Below, piece after piece: positions 63,735 through 64,000 of a stretch of 64,000 bases of DNA; position 1 is the first letter of the stretch; each line of letters begins with the position of its first letter. Origin of the DNA: Anniella stebbinsi (Eukaryota; Chordata; Lepidosauria; Squamata; Anniellidae); NCBI GenBank assembly GCA_029215795.1, contig JARDYH010000007.1, positions 60,132,763-60,196,762 of the forward strand. The letters are read 5' to 3'. A program made the position numbers and the translations under genes. The notes under the pieces are model-generated. The model was not told the DNA's origin. It saw only the letters and a list, made by a program, of their open reading frames with translations, and searched no databases.

Positions 63735-64000
63735 TGTGAAGGACCTGGGTTTCTGGGGGCCTTGGCGGTTCCAGCGGAGGGAGGAGGATGAGCTCCTGTG
63801 TTGACATATTTTTGAGCTACTTATCTCGTTAGTACCAGCCGGGAAAAGCAGGTGCTCAGCTAACGAGCTAGGGCTTAATGGCCTTCAGCTGAAGAACCGT
63901 TAAGGGAGGGTTTCGTTCCCAGGCTGTGCAAGGGTGGGGGCTAAGGAGTGAGTGGATAATAAACGAAAGCTGGAGTTGGGTGGGTCATCTCTCTTCGGAC
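63735..64000 (+). mobile_element. Putative LTR, 5' part, cut by window edge
   Basis: Satellite sequence stops abruptly after CAATAAT and is replaced by unrelated sequence starting TGTGAAGGACCTGGG. It has the TG start of an LTR and an AATAAA-type signal near 63958 followed by a GT-rich stretch (GGAGTTGGGTGGGTCATC), as in an R-U5 region. No internal coding sequence or second LTR is in the window, so the class (endogenous retrovirus or other LTR element) cannot be told. Confidence 0.4.

Overview
This is vertebrate nuclear DNA, most likely from a squamate reptile (lizard or snake). Three things point that way: short exons with canonical splice sites, a dense background of CR1/L2-type LINE tails, and a tRNA-derived SINE of the kind common in lizards. 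No bacterial or phage gene organisation is present, and most long open frames belong to mobile elements.

The host gene is PEMT (phosphatidylethanolamine N-methyltransferase), on the minus strand. Exon A (31686-31793, carrying the first ATG) and exon B (4791-4906) encode the N-terminal 69 residues plus two bases of the next codon. The intron between them is about 26.8 kb. Later exons lie to the left, outside the window. A CpG-rich stretch at about 35.3-35.6 kb carries two ZNF143/THAP11-like motifs and may be the promoter.

Three full-length DIRS-type tyrosine-recombinase retrotransposons, all on the minus strand, dominate the window: copy 1 at 15759-21625 (inside the PEMT intron, sense to the gene), copy 2 at 44244-50115 and copy 3 at 57001-62862. 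Each has inverted terminal repeats, an internal complementary region (ICR) that matches the junction of a circular intermediate, and three long open frames: gag-like, RT/RNase H (with a methyltransferase-like tail) and a tyrosine recombinase (YR). The YR frame overlaps RT for about 1.8 kb. The gag-RT junction in all three copies reads CTTTGAC, the same heptamer as the bacterial RF2 +1 frameshift site, and a +1 slip there enters the RT frame exactly. Copy 3 has lost the first catalytic arginine of its recombinase.

From about 41.9 to 63.7 kb the background is a satellite-like array of about 57-bp and 28-bp units. It contains a larger tandem duplication with a period of 4925 bp (DIRS excluded). 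Copies 2 and 3 each interrupt one arm of that duplication and are missing from the other, so the exact empty sites can be read: insertion at an AA dinucleotide with no longer target duplication. The array ends at 63735 in what looks like the start of an LTR, cut by the window edge.

The remaining sequence (1-4790, 4907-15758, 21626-31685, 31794-41885) is intronic or intergenic DNA filled with old LINE, SINE and palindromic DNA-transposon fragments and microsatellites. I see no further host exon in it.
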